NCBI RefSeq assembly: GCF_016714285.1
Contig: NZ_JADJNN010000015.1
Span: forward strand, 62,001 to 126,000
Length of the DNA stretch: 64,000 nucleotides
DNA from: Nannocystis sp.
GTDB taxonomy: Bacteria; Myxococcota_A; Polyangia; Nannocystales; Nannocystaceae
Direction of reading: 5' to 3'
A program made the position numbers and the translations under genes. Positions 15,921 through 24,629 of this stretch are shown here, piece after piece (the first letter of the stretch is position 1; every line of letters begins with the position of its first letter). Under the pieces are notes generated by a model. The model saw nothing but the letters and a program-made list of their open reading frames with translations, did not search any database and was not told the DNA's origin.

Positions 15921-16045
15921 TGCCAGCCTCCTCCCATTCGCGGTCCGGGACGCTATCACTGCCGCGATTGGGCTGACAAGGCGCGGATCCGCGGCGCTCG
16001 CACCCCGGCACACGCGACGCTCGCACCTGACCTTCGGGACAGGTG
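15917..16045 (-). repeat. repeat copy A: promoter, RBS and TTCG hairpin of the phosphatase gene
   Basis: Shares with copy B (21838-21950) a block around the RBS (CCAGCCTCCTC, ATTCGCGGTCCG), an exact 27-bp stretch containing the TTGTCA box (GGGCTGACAAGGCG...), and an exact 21-bp TTCG hairpin. Here it drives the phosphatase gene. Confidence 0.8.
15950..15978 (-). promoter_or_regulatory. TTGTCA-N17-TAGCGT promoter of the phosphatase gene
   Basis: On the minus strand TTGTCA (15973-15978) and TAGCGT (15950-15955) are 17 nt apart, giving a leader of about 23 nt with a GGAGG site before the ATG at 15920. Confidence 0.55.
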
Positions 16046-16192
16046 CTCGCAGGGCCAGCCCCCTCGCCAGCGCCGCCGGCGGGCGCGAAGCGGAGCGTTG
16101 CCGGGCCTGCGGGATCCTGCGAGCATCGCAGGCCGTCGGGTGCGGGTGTTCGAACCGTCACGGCGATGCGGCCTTGAGAGGATGGAGGCGTG

Positions 16193-19100
16193 ATGACGGA
16201 GCAACAGGGTTGGCGTTCGTGTCGCAAGTGTCGGGCGATCTGTTTCAGCGGGCTGCAGGGCGTCTGCGCGGCCTCGGGGACGCACGACTTCGAGGCCAGC
16301 GGGTGGTTCGGTCTGTCCGTGGCCCCGCCGGATGGCGCCGACAGTCAACCGGGCTGGCGCTGGTGCGCGAAGTGCCAGGTCCTGCACCACCCGGGGCTCG
16401 GGGCGGGCCCGTGCCTGGCCGGCGGGGTCCACGAGACCGCGAACAGCGGGACCTATCACCTGGCCTACCAGCCGTACGCGGCCGGCGGACAGGCGGGCTG
16501 GCGCTACTGCACGCGCTGCCACGTGCTGCACAACCCCGAGGCCGGGCCGGGGGTGTGCGTGACCGGCGGGGTCCATGCGGTCGAGCCGTCGCTGCCGTAC
16601 AGCCTGCTGCTCGGGTCGGAGCCGCGGGTCAACCGGGCGCCGAGCGTGCAGCACGGGTGGCGGCGCTGCCGAAAGTGCCACTCGAGCTGCTTCGGCGGGA
16701 TCGTCGGGGCCTGCGCGGCGGGTGGACGCCATGACCTCGACGACAGCGCGTGGTTTGCGGTGCCGATCGCGGCGACGGTCGGGGGCCACAGCCAGGGCGG
16801 CTGGCGATGGTGTCACCGGTGTCAGATCCTGCACCACCCGGGGCTCGGTCCGGGGCTCTGTCCGGCCGGCGGCGGGCATGACTCGAGCCGCGGCACGACG
16901 TACTCGCTGGCGATCCAGCCGTACGCGGCGGACGGGCAGGAGGGCTGGCGCTACTGCACGAAGTGTCACGCGCTGCACCGGCCCGACGAGGCGCGCGGGA
17001 CGTGCCCGGGCGGCGGTCTCCACGAGACCGCGACGTCGATCGCGTACAGCATGCTGCTGGCGTCGCCGCCGGCGTCGAGCCGTCCCTCGGTGCAGTGCGG
17101 GTGGCGGCGCTGTCGCAAGTGCCAGGCGAGCTGCTACGGCGGGCTGAAGGGCGCGTGCGCGGGCGGCGGGCTGCACGACTTCACCGACAGCCCGTGGTAC
17201 GCGATGGCGCTGTCGACCGCGAGCGACGTGACCACCCAGGCCGGCTGGCGGTGGTGCTGCAAGTGTCAGGTGCTGTTCCACCCGGGCGCGGGGGCGGGGC
17301 TGTGCCCGGCCGGCGGCGGCCACGACGCGACCGGCAGCGGCCCGTACGTGATGGCGACCTCGTCGTATCCGGCGGGCGGACAGGACGACTGGCGCTTCTG
17401 CAAGAAGTGCAACCTGCTGCACTGGCGCGCGAAGGCCGGGCAGTGCCTCGCGGGCGGGGTGCACTCGGACGAGACCTCGGCACCGTACAGCCTGCTGCTC
17501 GGCGCGCCCGGGCTGACGCCGGCGCAGCCGGGCTGGCGGCGCTGTCGTGTGTGTCACGCGGTCTGCTACGCGGGGCTCGAGGGCATGTGTGGGTCCGGGA
17601 CGCCGCACGACTTCACGGACAGCGCGGCGTACTCGCTGTCGACGGCGACGATCGTCGACACGCAGGGCCAGGACGGCTGGCGGTGGTGCTGCGAGTGCCA
17701 GGCGCTGTTCCACCCGGGCCTCGGCGCCGGCGCGTGCCCGGCGACCGGCGCGGGTCACGACGCGACCGGCAGCGGTCCGTACCACCTGGCCATCGCCCCG
17801 TACCCGTCGGGCGGAGAACAGGGCTGGCGCTACTGCACGCGCTGCCACGTGGCACAGCGGCGGGGCGATAGCCCCGGAAAGTGCCCGCAGGGCGGCGAGC
17901 ACACGGACGCGCCGACGCCGTACAGCCTGCGCCCCGGCGGCACGCTCGCGAGCCGCTGCGCGTTGATCGTCGATCACGACGCGGGCAACAACCCGGTGAG
18001 CCGCTTCGACGTGACGCTGACGGCGCGCGGCGCCAACGGCTCGGCGCGGGCGGTCGCGGTCCGGCTGCTGGCGAGCGCGCCGGTCAACATCCTCGTCGAG
18101 GAGCGGGGGGTCACCCGCAGCTTCGGGCTCGACGCCGCCACGCCGTTGGTGTTGAAGGCGTCGCCGACGGGCCGGCTCCGCTTCATGGTGATGCCGCCAG
18201 CCGAGGCCCTGTCGGTCCCCGATCTGTTCGCGCAGTCGGACGACATGGCCCTCGACCAGTGGATCGAGTTCTCACCGGACGACGACCTCCATCAAAAGCT
18301 CGCGGGGCTGACCGGCGAGCACATGGTCCAGACGCCGCCCGGGAAGGCCGGCCCGCTGCTGCCCGCGGAGCGGCTCGCCGACGCGAGGTCGCTGGCCGGC
18401 GGGGTGTCGCGGCTGATCGGTCGCTTCGCGCCGGCGCCGCCCACCGCGAAGACAGTGACGAGCGTGACGAGCGGGTACCAGAAGAAAGACCTCTTCGGCG
18501 ACATCGGCGGCGGGCTAGCGAGCGCCGGCGGGGCGGTCGCGGGCGGGATCAACAGCGCCGTCGGGGCGGTCTCCGGCGCCGTCGGGTCGGTCGCGTCCAT
18601 CGCCAGCGACGTGGCGAACGCGATCGCCAGCGCGGCCCAGGGGGCGGTCGGCTCAGCGGCCCAGGTGTTCGACACGATCGGCGCGGCGGCCCAGGTGCTG
18701 ATCAAGAACGTCGCCACGGCGGCGCCCCGCCTGCTCGAGGACTTCGCGAGCACGGCGATCCCGGCGGCGACGCAGCTGGCGATCGACGTCGCCGACAAGG
18801 TCACGGTCATCGCCCTGATCGTGGTCGACGGGGTGCAGAGCATCGTCAAGACGGTGGTCGAGAACGTCGAGTCGGCGGCCAGGCTGGCGGTCGCGTTCTT
18901 CAAGCGCGTCGGCGTGGTGATCCAGGCGGTGATCGACTTCCTGGCCGCGCTGTTCGACTGGGACGCGATCCTCGCGATCCAGAGCGACCTGAAGGCGATG
19001 TTCGACGCGCGCTGGAGCGGCTTCGCGGCGCTGATCGAGGACCAGCGGGCCGCGCTGCCCGGGTCGATCGCGCGGCTCCAGGCGGGCCTCTCCGAGTCGA

Positions 19101-20221
19101 GCGGGGGCGGTTCGGGTGGGGGCGGGGGCGGCTCGTCGATCGGTGCCTTCATGGCTCTCGGCGGGCAATTCGGGTACCTGATGGGCCGGCTCGAGTCGTT
19201 GCTCGCCGACGCGTTCAAGGACGTGCTGTCGGCGCTCGGCCCGGTCGGCGAGCAGATCGCGAGCGTGGCCAGCGCGGTGGCCGGCGAGGTCCAGGCCTTC
19301 GTCCAGTCGGTCGTGGCGTCGCCGCTGTTCGCGGCGGTGACCGACCCCGGCAAGCTGATCGGCGTGGGCGCCGACGCGGTGATGAGCCTCGTCCGGCCGT
19401 TCGCAGCCGGCGCGCTCGGCGTCGCCGCGAAGGTCCTCGACGCAGTGCTGGCGATCGCGCCGATGCTGGCCTCGGCGATCCGTCAGGTCCTGCAGCAGCG
19501 GATCTCGATCCCGGTGCTGACCGACTTCATCGAGCTGGTGGTGTTCCGCCGCCGGCAGCAGCTCAGCCTCGAGTCGCTGATCACCCTGGTGACCGCGGCG
19601 TTCCTCCACTGCGCGCGCACGCTGTTCACTGCGGCGCGCGAGCTGTCGTTCGACGCCGGCCCGGAGGAGCCGATCGACCCCGGGGCGGTGCTGGCGATCG
19701 TGCTGAGCATGATGACGATCGTGGTGACGGGCTCGGCGATCTCCGGCGGCGAAGCGAGCCAGGACATCGCCGGGGCGATCGGCTCGATCTTCGGCATCCT
19801 CGGCACCTTGATGACGCCGCCGCACTCGGTCCCGCAGTCGAGCTTCTTCTTCCCCGAGCAGTGGGCGTGCTGGGGCTTCAACGTGCTCGCGTCGGTGGTG
19901 CAGGTGGCCGACAGTCAGCGGGCCGCCGGGGGGCTACCCTCACTCGGCGTGCTGAAGGGCCTGTCGGCCTACTTCGGGGTGTGCATCCTGGCCACGGCGG
20001 GGCTTTGGCACGGGCTCGGGTTTACCTTCGGCGAAGGCGACAGGCACCTCGCGGGCCTCGACCTCGGGAACCAGATCCTGTCCGGGCTCAACGACTTCAG
20101 CCCGCTGCTCCCCTCCAAGGCGGCCCCGGCCGCGACGATCGCGTCCTGTGTGGTCGGCATCGGCCTGGGAGTCGAGAGCATCCGCTACTCGGTGACCTAC
20201 CCCGACGCGCAGTTCGGGTGA
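16193..20221 (+). CDS. giant protein with twelve Cys-rich zinc-ribbon-like repeats and a long hydrophobic C-terminus
   Basis: About 1343 residues. ATG at 16193 follows a GGAGG site; a GTG at 16190 is an alternative. Residues 1-590 are twelve repeats of about 48 residues with the pattern G-W-R-x-C-x-x-C ... C-x-x-G-G-x-H ... Y-x-L. They form four tandem triplets: type A WRRC, type B WRWC, type C WRYC or WRFC, starting near 16208, 16656, 17099 and 17531. Each repeat has three Cys and one His, as for one zinc site. Residues about 590-760 form an unknown beta-rich domain, followed by about 580 residues of amphipathic and hydrophobic helices (DVANAIASAAQGAVGS, VKTVVENVESAARLAV) and a Gly-rich linker near 965. 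No signal peptide. Similar single repeats occur in lectin-like or pore-forming secreted proteins; function here unknown. Confidence 0.9.
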   Translation: MTEQQGWRSCRKCRAICFSGLQGVCAASGTHDFEASGWFGLSVAPPDGADSQPGWRWCAKCQVLHHPGLGAGPCLAGGVHETANSGTYHLAYQPYAAGGQAGWRYCTRCHVLHNPEAGPGVCVTGGVHAVEPSLPYSLLLGSEPRVNRAPSVQHGWRRCRKCHSSCFGGIVGACAAGGRHDLDDSAWFAVPIAATVGGHSQGGWRWCHRCQILHHPGLGPGLCPAGGGHDSSRGTTYSLAIQPYAADGQEGWRYCTKCHALHRPDEARGTCPGGGLHETATSIAYSMLLASPPASSRPSVQCGWRRCRKCQASCYGGLKGACAGGGLHDFTDSPWYAMALSTASDVTTQAGWRWCCKCQVLFHPGAGAGLCPAGGGHDATGSGPYVMATSSYPAGGQDDWRFCKKCNLLHWRAKAGQCLAGGVHSDETSAPYSLLLGAPGLTPAQPGWRRCRVCHAVCYAGLEGMCGSGTPHDFTDSAAYSLSTATIVDTQGQDGWRWCCECQALFHPGLGAGACPATGAGHDATGSGPYHLAIAPYPSGGEQGWRYCTRCHVAQRRGDSPGKCPQGGEHTDAPTPYSLRPGGTLASRCALIVDHDAGNNPVSRFDVTLTARGANGSARAVAVRLLASAPVNILVEERGVTRSFGLDAATPLVLKASPTGRLRFMVMPPAEALSVPDLFAQSDDMALDQWIEFSPDDDLHQKLAGLTGEHMVQTPPGKAGPLLPAERLADARSLAGGVSRLIGRFAPAPPTAKTVTSVTSGYQKKDLFGDIGGGLASAGGAVAGGINSAVGAVSGAVGSVASIASDVANAIASAAQGAVGSAAQVFDTIGAAAQVLIKNVATAAPRLLEDFASTAIPAATQLAIDVADKVTVIALIVVDGVQSIVKTVVENVESAARLAVAFFKRVGVVIQAVIDFLAALFDWDAILAIQSDLKAMFDARWSGFAALIEDQRAALPGSIARLQAGLSESSGGGSGGGGGGSSIGAFMALGGQFGYLMGRLESLLADAFKDVLSALGPVGEQIASVASAVAGEVQAFVQSVVASPLFAAVTDPGKLIGVGADAVMSLVRPFAAGALGVAAKVLDAVLAIAPMLASAIRQVLQQRISIPVLTDFIELVVFRRRQQLSLESLITLVTAAFLHCARTLFTAARELSFDAGPEEPIDPGAVLAIVLSMMTIVVTGSAISGGEASQDIAGAIGSIFGILGTLMTPPHSVPQSSFFFPEQWACWGFNVLASVVQVADSQRAAGGLPSLGVLKGLSAYFGVCILATAGLWHGLGFTFGEGDRHLAGLDLGNQILSGLNDFSPLLPSKAAPAATIASCVVGIGLGVESIRYSVTYPDAQFG

Positions 20222-20339
20222 GCCCCCGACGACGCCGTGGGCGGTCGCGCGACCCCGCGAATCGTCGGATCGAGACAAATTGCCGCGTAACATTTGTCCG
20301 CGGCATGCGCCGCCGGGGCGCAGGGCGCCGACGTGCCGC

Positions 20340-20368
20340 TTGTCTGGCCCGTCGGCCGCCTCTACGGT
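20340..20368 (+). promoter_or_regulatory. TTGTCT-N17-TACGGT promoter candidate
   Basis: TTGTCT (20340-20345) is 17 nt from TACGGT (20363-20368). Predicted initiation falls at the ATG at 20375, implying a leaderless message. Confidence 0.45.
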
Positions 20369-20374
20369 GTCTCA

Positions 20375-21828
20375 ATGCAGTTTGGCCGATGGGGATGGGG
20401 TCTTGCGATCGTTGGTTGTTTTCTGAGCGGGTGCAGCGATGACGCGGCCACGGCGAGCGCGACCGACAGCTCGTCAGGTGGTGGGAGCGACACAGGCACC
20501 AGCACGAGCGGCGCTACCACCACGACCAGCGCGGGCGACGAGACCACGAGCCCGACCTCGGGCGTCTCCGCGACCGGCAGCACCGGCAGCACCGGCGGCA
20601 CCAGCAGCGATGAGACCTCCAGCACCGGCCCCATCAACACCACCGGCAGCGAGAGCACCGGCCCGGCGCCGACCTGCGGCGACGGTGTCATCGACCCGGA
20701 CGAGGCCTGCGACGACGGTCCGAACAACGCCGACGACGGCCCCTGCACCACCCAGTGCCAGCTCGCAGTCTGCGGCGACGGCCTGGTCGGCCCCGGTGAG
20801 GCCTGCGACGACGCCAACCAGGTCGACGACGACGAGTGCACCAACAACTGCGCGCTCGCCTCGTGCGGCGACGGCATCAAGCAGCCGGCCGAGGCCTGCG
20901 ACGACGGCAACGCCGACGACACCGACGCCTGCCTCGCGACCTGCGTCGCCGCGAGCTGCGGCGACGGGGTCGTCCAGGCCGGCGTCGAGGCCTGCGACGA
21001 CGGCAACGCCGACGACGGCGACGACTGTACCGGCTGCCAGGTCGCGGTCTGCGACGACGGCGTCAAGAACGGCGGCGAGACCGACATCGACTGCGGCGGC
21101 GACTGCCCGGGCTGCGGCGTCGACCTCGCCTGCAACGGCCACCCCGACTGCGGCGGCGGTCTCCTGTGCAACAACAACCTGTGCAGCTTCCCCTGTCGTG
21201 CAAGGCGCTCAAGACGGAGATCCCCGACGTCCCCAGCGGCGAGGTCACGATCGACCTCGACGCCGACGGCCCCGAGGCGCCGCTGCTCGTCTACTGCGAG
21301 CAGACCGCGCTCGGCGGCGGCTGGACCCGGATGATGAGCGCCAAGTACCCACATTTCTTCAATGATGGCACCTGGCAGAACTTCAACGCCGACGCCCCCG
21401 CCAGCGAGAACTACTCGATCCTCGGCAAGCGCAACCTGTTCAAGGTCGGGGCCAGCTACACCTACCGCTACGACGTCGGCAACGCCATGACCTGGAAGGA
21501 CGGGCCGATCCTGTTCAAGGTCGCCTGGAAGCAGGACCACGACCCCTTCACCGCGACCACCAACGGCGCCGACTACACGTACATCGCCGGCGACAAGCCG
21601 ACCACCTGCGGCGGCTTCAACGGCCTGCACAACAAGTACAACAGCCCGAGCTACGCCACCGAGGTCGACCAGGGCGACGGCATCGGCTGCTGGTGGATGC
21701 AGGTCGTCCCGCGCGACGACTGGAAGAAGTTCGGCTACCCGCCCGGTTACCTCCACGGCTTCCTCGGCGGCGGCAACCTCGACCCCAAACACGAGACCCA
21801 GTGGGAGGTGCTCTACATCCGCGAGTGA
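20375..21828 (+). CDS. lipoprotein with DUF4215/myxo-disulfide repeats and fibrinogen-like domain, frameshifted
   Basis: The first part (20375-21193) encodes a signal peptide with lipobox LSGC, a Ser/Thr/Gly-rich linker and about five Cys-rich repeats of the type CGDGVIDPDEACDDGN (DUF4215/myxo-disulfide). The second part (about 21190-21828) is in another frame and encodes SCKALK...VYCEQ...GGGWTRMM, the start of a fibrinogen-C-like domain ending WEVLYIRE. The frames join perfectly if one C is added to the CCCC run at 21190-21193 (giving CSFPLSCKALK). As given, the product ends at 21334 without the second domain. Probably a cell-surface binding protein; see findings on the shared C-run defect. 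Confidence 0.75.
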
Positions 21829-21837
21829 GCAGGGTTC

Positions 21838-21950
21838 GTCACTGCCAGCCTCCTCCATTCGCGGTCCGCGACGTGATCACCGCGGCAAAGGGGGCTGACA
21901 AGGCGCGGATCCGCGGCGCCGGCCACCTGACCTTCGGGACAGGTCATTGC
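21838..21950 (-). repeat. repeat copy B: orphan promoter/RBS block
   Basis: Copy of the phosphatase upstream region in the same orientation, with the TTGTCA box, GGAGGAGG site and TTCG hairpin. It now points into the end of the fibrinogen-like gene and reads only about eight codons (VTNPAHSRM) before a stop; the -10 has drifted to GATCAC. No gene follows, so it looks like a relic. Confidence 0.7.
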
Positions 21951-21960
21951 ACCGTCCGCG

Positions 21961-21978
21961 CCTGACACCCGTGTCAGG
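21961..21978. promoter_or_regulatory. CCTGACAC-CC-GTGTCAGG operator-like palindrome
   Basis: Perfect 8-bp inverted repeat with a 2-nt gap, about 58 bp before the lipoprotein start at 22036. Possible dimeric regulator site; a terminator role for copy B is less likely. Confidence 0.35.
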
Positions 21979-22035
21979 GCGATGCCAGGTTTCTCAAACC
22001 AAGTCGCCTGGCTCGGGCCTTGCACAGGCCGTCGC

Positions 22036-22554
22036 ATGCGAAATCCACGAGGCACCCACCTGGCTGGTCTATCGGCGCTCCTCCTGCTCGCGGCCTGTCC
22101 CGAGAAGGACGACGGCTCGACCTCCGACCCCACCGATACCGCGGCCACCACCGGCGCGACCGGCGATACCACCGAGCCCACCACCGCCGATACCGTCGAT
22201 ACCGACGCCGTCGATACCGACGCCGTCGATACCGACACCACCGCTACCACCGATACCGACGCCACCGGCGGCCCGGTCTTCCCGCCCGTCGATTGCGGCG
22301 ACGTCACCTGCGCCGAGAACCAGCTCTGCGTCAACCCGGGCGGAGTATGCGACTACAACATGGACCCCCCGGATTGGGTCCCCCAGCCCTCGGCCTGCCA
22401 GGACGTCCCGCCCGCGTGCGCGCAGATGCAGGACGCCGACGCCCGGGCCCAGTGCTTCGGCGAGACGCTGTGCCCGGACTTCGAGTTCGGCGGCCCGTCC
22501 AACCTCGAGGGCAGCCAGCTCAATTGCCCCGACCAGGGCGCCGACTGCTTCTAG
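22036..22554 (+). CDS. small Cys-rich lipoprotein
   Basis: 172 residues. The ATG at 22036 opens a signal peptide with lipobox LAAC, then a Thr/Asp low-complexity linker containing repeated DTDAV units, and a short Cys-rich domain with eight Cys (DCGDVTCAENQLCV...CDYN), suggesting disulfide-stabilised folding outside the cell. No family recognised. The flanking DNA contains repeat copy B and a palindrome. Confidence 0.75.
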   Translation: MRNPRGTHLAGLSALLLLAACPEKDDGSTSDPTDTAATTGATGDTTEPTTADTVDTDAVDTDAVDTDTTATTDTDATGGPVFPPVDCGDVTCAENQLCVNPGGVCDYNMDPPDWVPQPSACQDVPPACAQMQDADARAQCFGETLCPDFEFGGPSNLEGSQLNCPDQGADCF

Positions 22555-22616
22555 CCCGCGACGGAAGTCCGCGGTATATCGACTCCCGCCGCGCGCCCGG
22601 GCCCCCCGCCCCCGAA

Positions 22617-24557
22617 TCAGTGGATCACGACCATGCTGCCCGGCGCCCCGTCGTGCGCGTTGACGCCGTGCCAGCCCTCGGGGACAAAGGGCGTGGTCCA
22701 GTAGAACAGCCAGCGCGCGTCGCTCGGGCCGAGGTTGACGCAGCCGTGGCTGCGCCGCTCGCCGAACTTTTGGTGCCAGAACGCGCCGTGCAGCGCATAA
22801 TTCCCGGAGAAGAACATCGCCCACGGCACGTCCTGGATCGAGTAGCGCCCGTCCGACGCCGCGTTCCCGTCCATCGACGACGAGATGTGCTTCGCGGTGA
22901 TGCGATAGCTGCCCTTCGGGGTGAGGAACGGCTCCTCCGGCGTGCCGCGCTTGCCCGACGAGATCAGCGTCGCATACACCGGGATATCCCCCTCGTACGC
23001 CACCAACAGCTGCCGCTCGAGGTCGACGTCGATCCACCGCTCCCACGCCTCCACCCCATCTGGACGGGTCGCTGGCGCGGCCAGCCGCATGTCGCCCCTG
23101 CGCACATAAAGCCCGTCCGAAGTCACGAGATACGGCCGCCCGCCGATATCCTCCTCCGCCGCGAACGCGAGGAATTGCCGGTGCTCGAGCTTGCGCTTCC
23201 ACTTCAACGCGCCGTCCTCACCCCGCGCCGACGCCGACGCCCCGCGCTCGGCCCACACGAAGCCGAAGGCCACCCGCGCGTCCGCCGGTATCTCGCCCCC
23301 GTGAAAGTCGCCGGTCCCCTTGCGCCCCACCCGGCTCGCCTGCACATATCCCCCGCGCGCCGTCTTCCACCAGGAAGAACCCCCCTCGCGGATCTTGTCC
23401 GCCAGAGTCACCACAAAGCCCGCCTCCATGAACGGCGTCTGCGAGTTCAGCGGCAGCCGGGCCCGCTTGCGCGCCAGCAGCCGCTCCTTCTCCTGCTCCT
23501 GCTTCTTGCGCTCCGCCGCCCGCTTGCGCGCCGCCGCCTCACGCCGGGCGATCGCCGCCTTCTCCTCCTCCGTCAGCTCTACCGGCGGCGCCGCTTCCAA
23601 CCCCGACGCCCCGGCCTCGGCCCCCGGCTCCGCCCCACCCGCTGGCTCCGCCGCACGAGCTGGCTCCGCCCCGCCCGCTGGCTCCGCCGCACGAGCTGAC
23701 TCCGCCCCGCCCGCTGACTCCGCCCCGCCCGCAGGCTCCGGCGTACTCGCTGGCTCCGCCCCGCCCGCAGGCTCCACAGCGCCCGCAGGCGCATCGGGCT
23801 TCACATCCGGAGCCCGCGACGGCGACGACTTCCCCGGCACCGCCGCCTCCACAGCCGCCGCATCCTTCGCTGCCTGCGCCGCCGCGATCGCCCGATACTT
23901 CTGCCCCGCGAGCATCACCTCCTCCGCGTCCGGGATCCGCCACCACATCGGCGTCCCGTCGGCGACGATGACCCCATAATCATAAGGGATCGGCGCGTCG
24001 ACCCGCGGCGACGGCGGCGGCATGTACAGATATGGCGCCTTCTCGGCGTCGACGATCAGCCCCTTGCTCGCGCACGCATATCCGCCGGCCGCCAGCGCGT
24101 GAAACCCCTTCTCGCAGCCCTCCCCCGTATCGTCGATCTTCGGCGTCACCATCGCCCGCGCGCCGATGCGCAGATATCCCAGCCGCGGCGAGCTCAGGTC
24201 CGGCAGCGAATACACCGCGACCACCTCGAAGCCCGCCAGCGCGTGCACCGTCCGCTCGCCGTCCCCCGGCGGCGGCCTCGGCGGGCGGATCGCCCCGAAG
24301 TCCTCCGGCGGCCCGCCAGGCACGGCCGGGACGATCGGCGGCGTAGCGAGGTCCTGCGCCGCCCGCTCCACCACCTCGCTCGCAACACCGCCCGAGGTCC
24401 CCTCCGCCCCAATTTCCGGCCTACCCGACAACGACGCGAGCTCCCGCGCCCGCTGGTCCGCCGCCACCGCGCGCTCGTCCGCCGCCCGCACGCCGTCCTC
24501 GCAGCCGCCCTGCGCCAGCAGGACCACCAGCGCACAGCAGCTTCGCCAGCGAGACAT
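22617..24557 (-). CDS. L,D-transpeptidase (YkuD) lipoprotein with low-complexity repeat region
   Basis: Predicted L,D-transpeptidase that makes 3-3 cross-links or attaches proteins to peptidoglycan. 646 residues. Lipobox near AQGGC at the N-terminus, then an SH3-like/YgfK-type region and a long Ala/Glu/Pro/Gly repeat (AEPAGG units, about 23620-23800). A Lys/Arg-rich helical stretch follows. The catalytic YkuD signature HGAFWHQ...SHGCVNL is at residues about 589-607 near the C-terminus. Promoter at 24566-24594. The divergent neighbour is the phosphodiesterase gene. Function well supported by the HG...SHGC motif. Confidence 0.9.
   Translation of the reverse strand: MSRWRSCCALVVLLAQGGCEDGVRAADERAVAADQRARELASLSGRPEIGAEGTSGGVASEVVERAAQDLATPPIVPAVPGGPPEDFGAIRPPRPPPGDGERTVHALAGFEVVAVYSLPDLSSPRLGYLRIGARAMVTPKIDDTGEGCEKGFHALAAGGYACASKGLIVDAEKAPYLYMPPPSPRVDAPIPYDYGVIVADGTPMWWRIPDAEEVMLAGQKYRAIAAAQAAKDAAAVEAAVPGKSSPSRAPDVKPDAPAGAVEPAGGAEPASTPEPAGGAESAGGAESARAAEPAGGAEPARAAEPAGGAEPGAEAGASGLEAAPPVELTEEEKAAIARREAAARKRAAERKKQEQEKERLLARKRARLPLNSQTPFMEAGFVVTLADKIREGGSSWWKTARGGYVQASRVGRKGTGDFHGGEIPADARVAFGFVWAERGASASARGEDGALKWKRKLEHRQFLAFAAEEDIGGRPYLVTSDGLYVRRGDMRLAAPATRPDGVEAWERWIDVDLERQLLVAYEGDIPVYATLISSGKRGTPEEPFLTPKGSYRITAKHISSSMDGNAASDGRYSIQDVPWAMFFSGNYALHGAFWHQKFGERRSHGCVNLGPSDARWLFYWTTPFVPEGWHGVNAHDGAPGSMVVIH
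23620..23800. repeat. 15-18-bp-period low-complexity repeat (AEPAGG units)
   Basis: The coding strand repeats codons for A-E-P-A-G-G / A-E-S-A-G-G about ten times in the transpeptidase gene. Such a tract could vary in length between strains. Confidence 0.6.
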
Positions 24558-24565
24558 CGCGCGCA

Positions 24566-24594
24566 GGTAATCGCGAACCCCGCATCGCTGTCAA
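24566..24594 (-). promoter_or_regulatory. TTGACA-N17-ATTACC promoter of the transpeptidase gene
   Basis: TTGACA (24589-24594 on the minus strand) and ATTACC (24566-24571) are 17 nt apart. Predicted initiation at about 24559 is 2 nt before the ATG at 24557, so the message would be leaderless. Confidence 0.5.
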
Positions 24595-24629
24595 GCGCCG
24601 CCTGGCGCCGCTCGTGCGACACTCCCCGC

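Noticed and set aside
16190..20221. Possible phage tape-measure or capsid gene
   Set aside because: No phage genes are nearby, and the N-terminal zinc-ribbon-like triplets do not fit tape-measure proteins.
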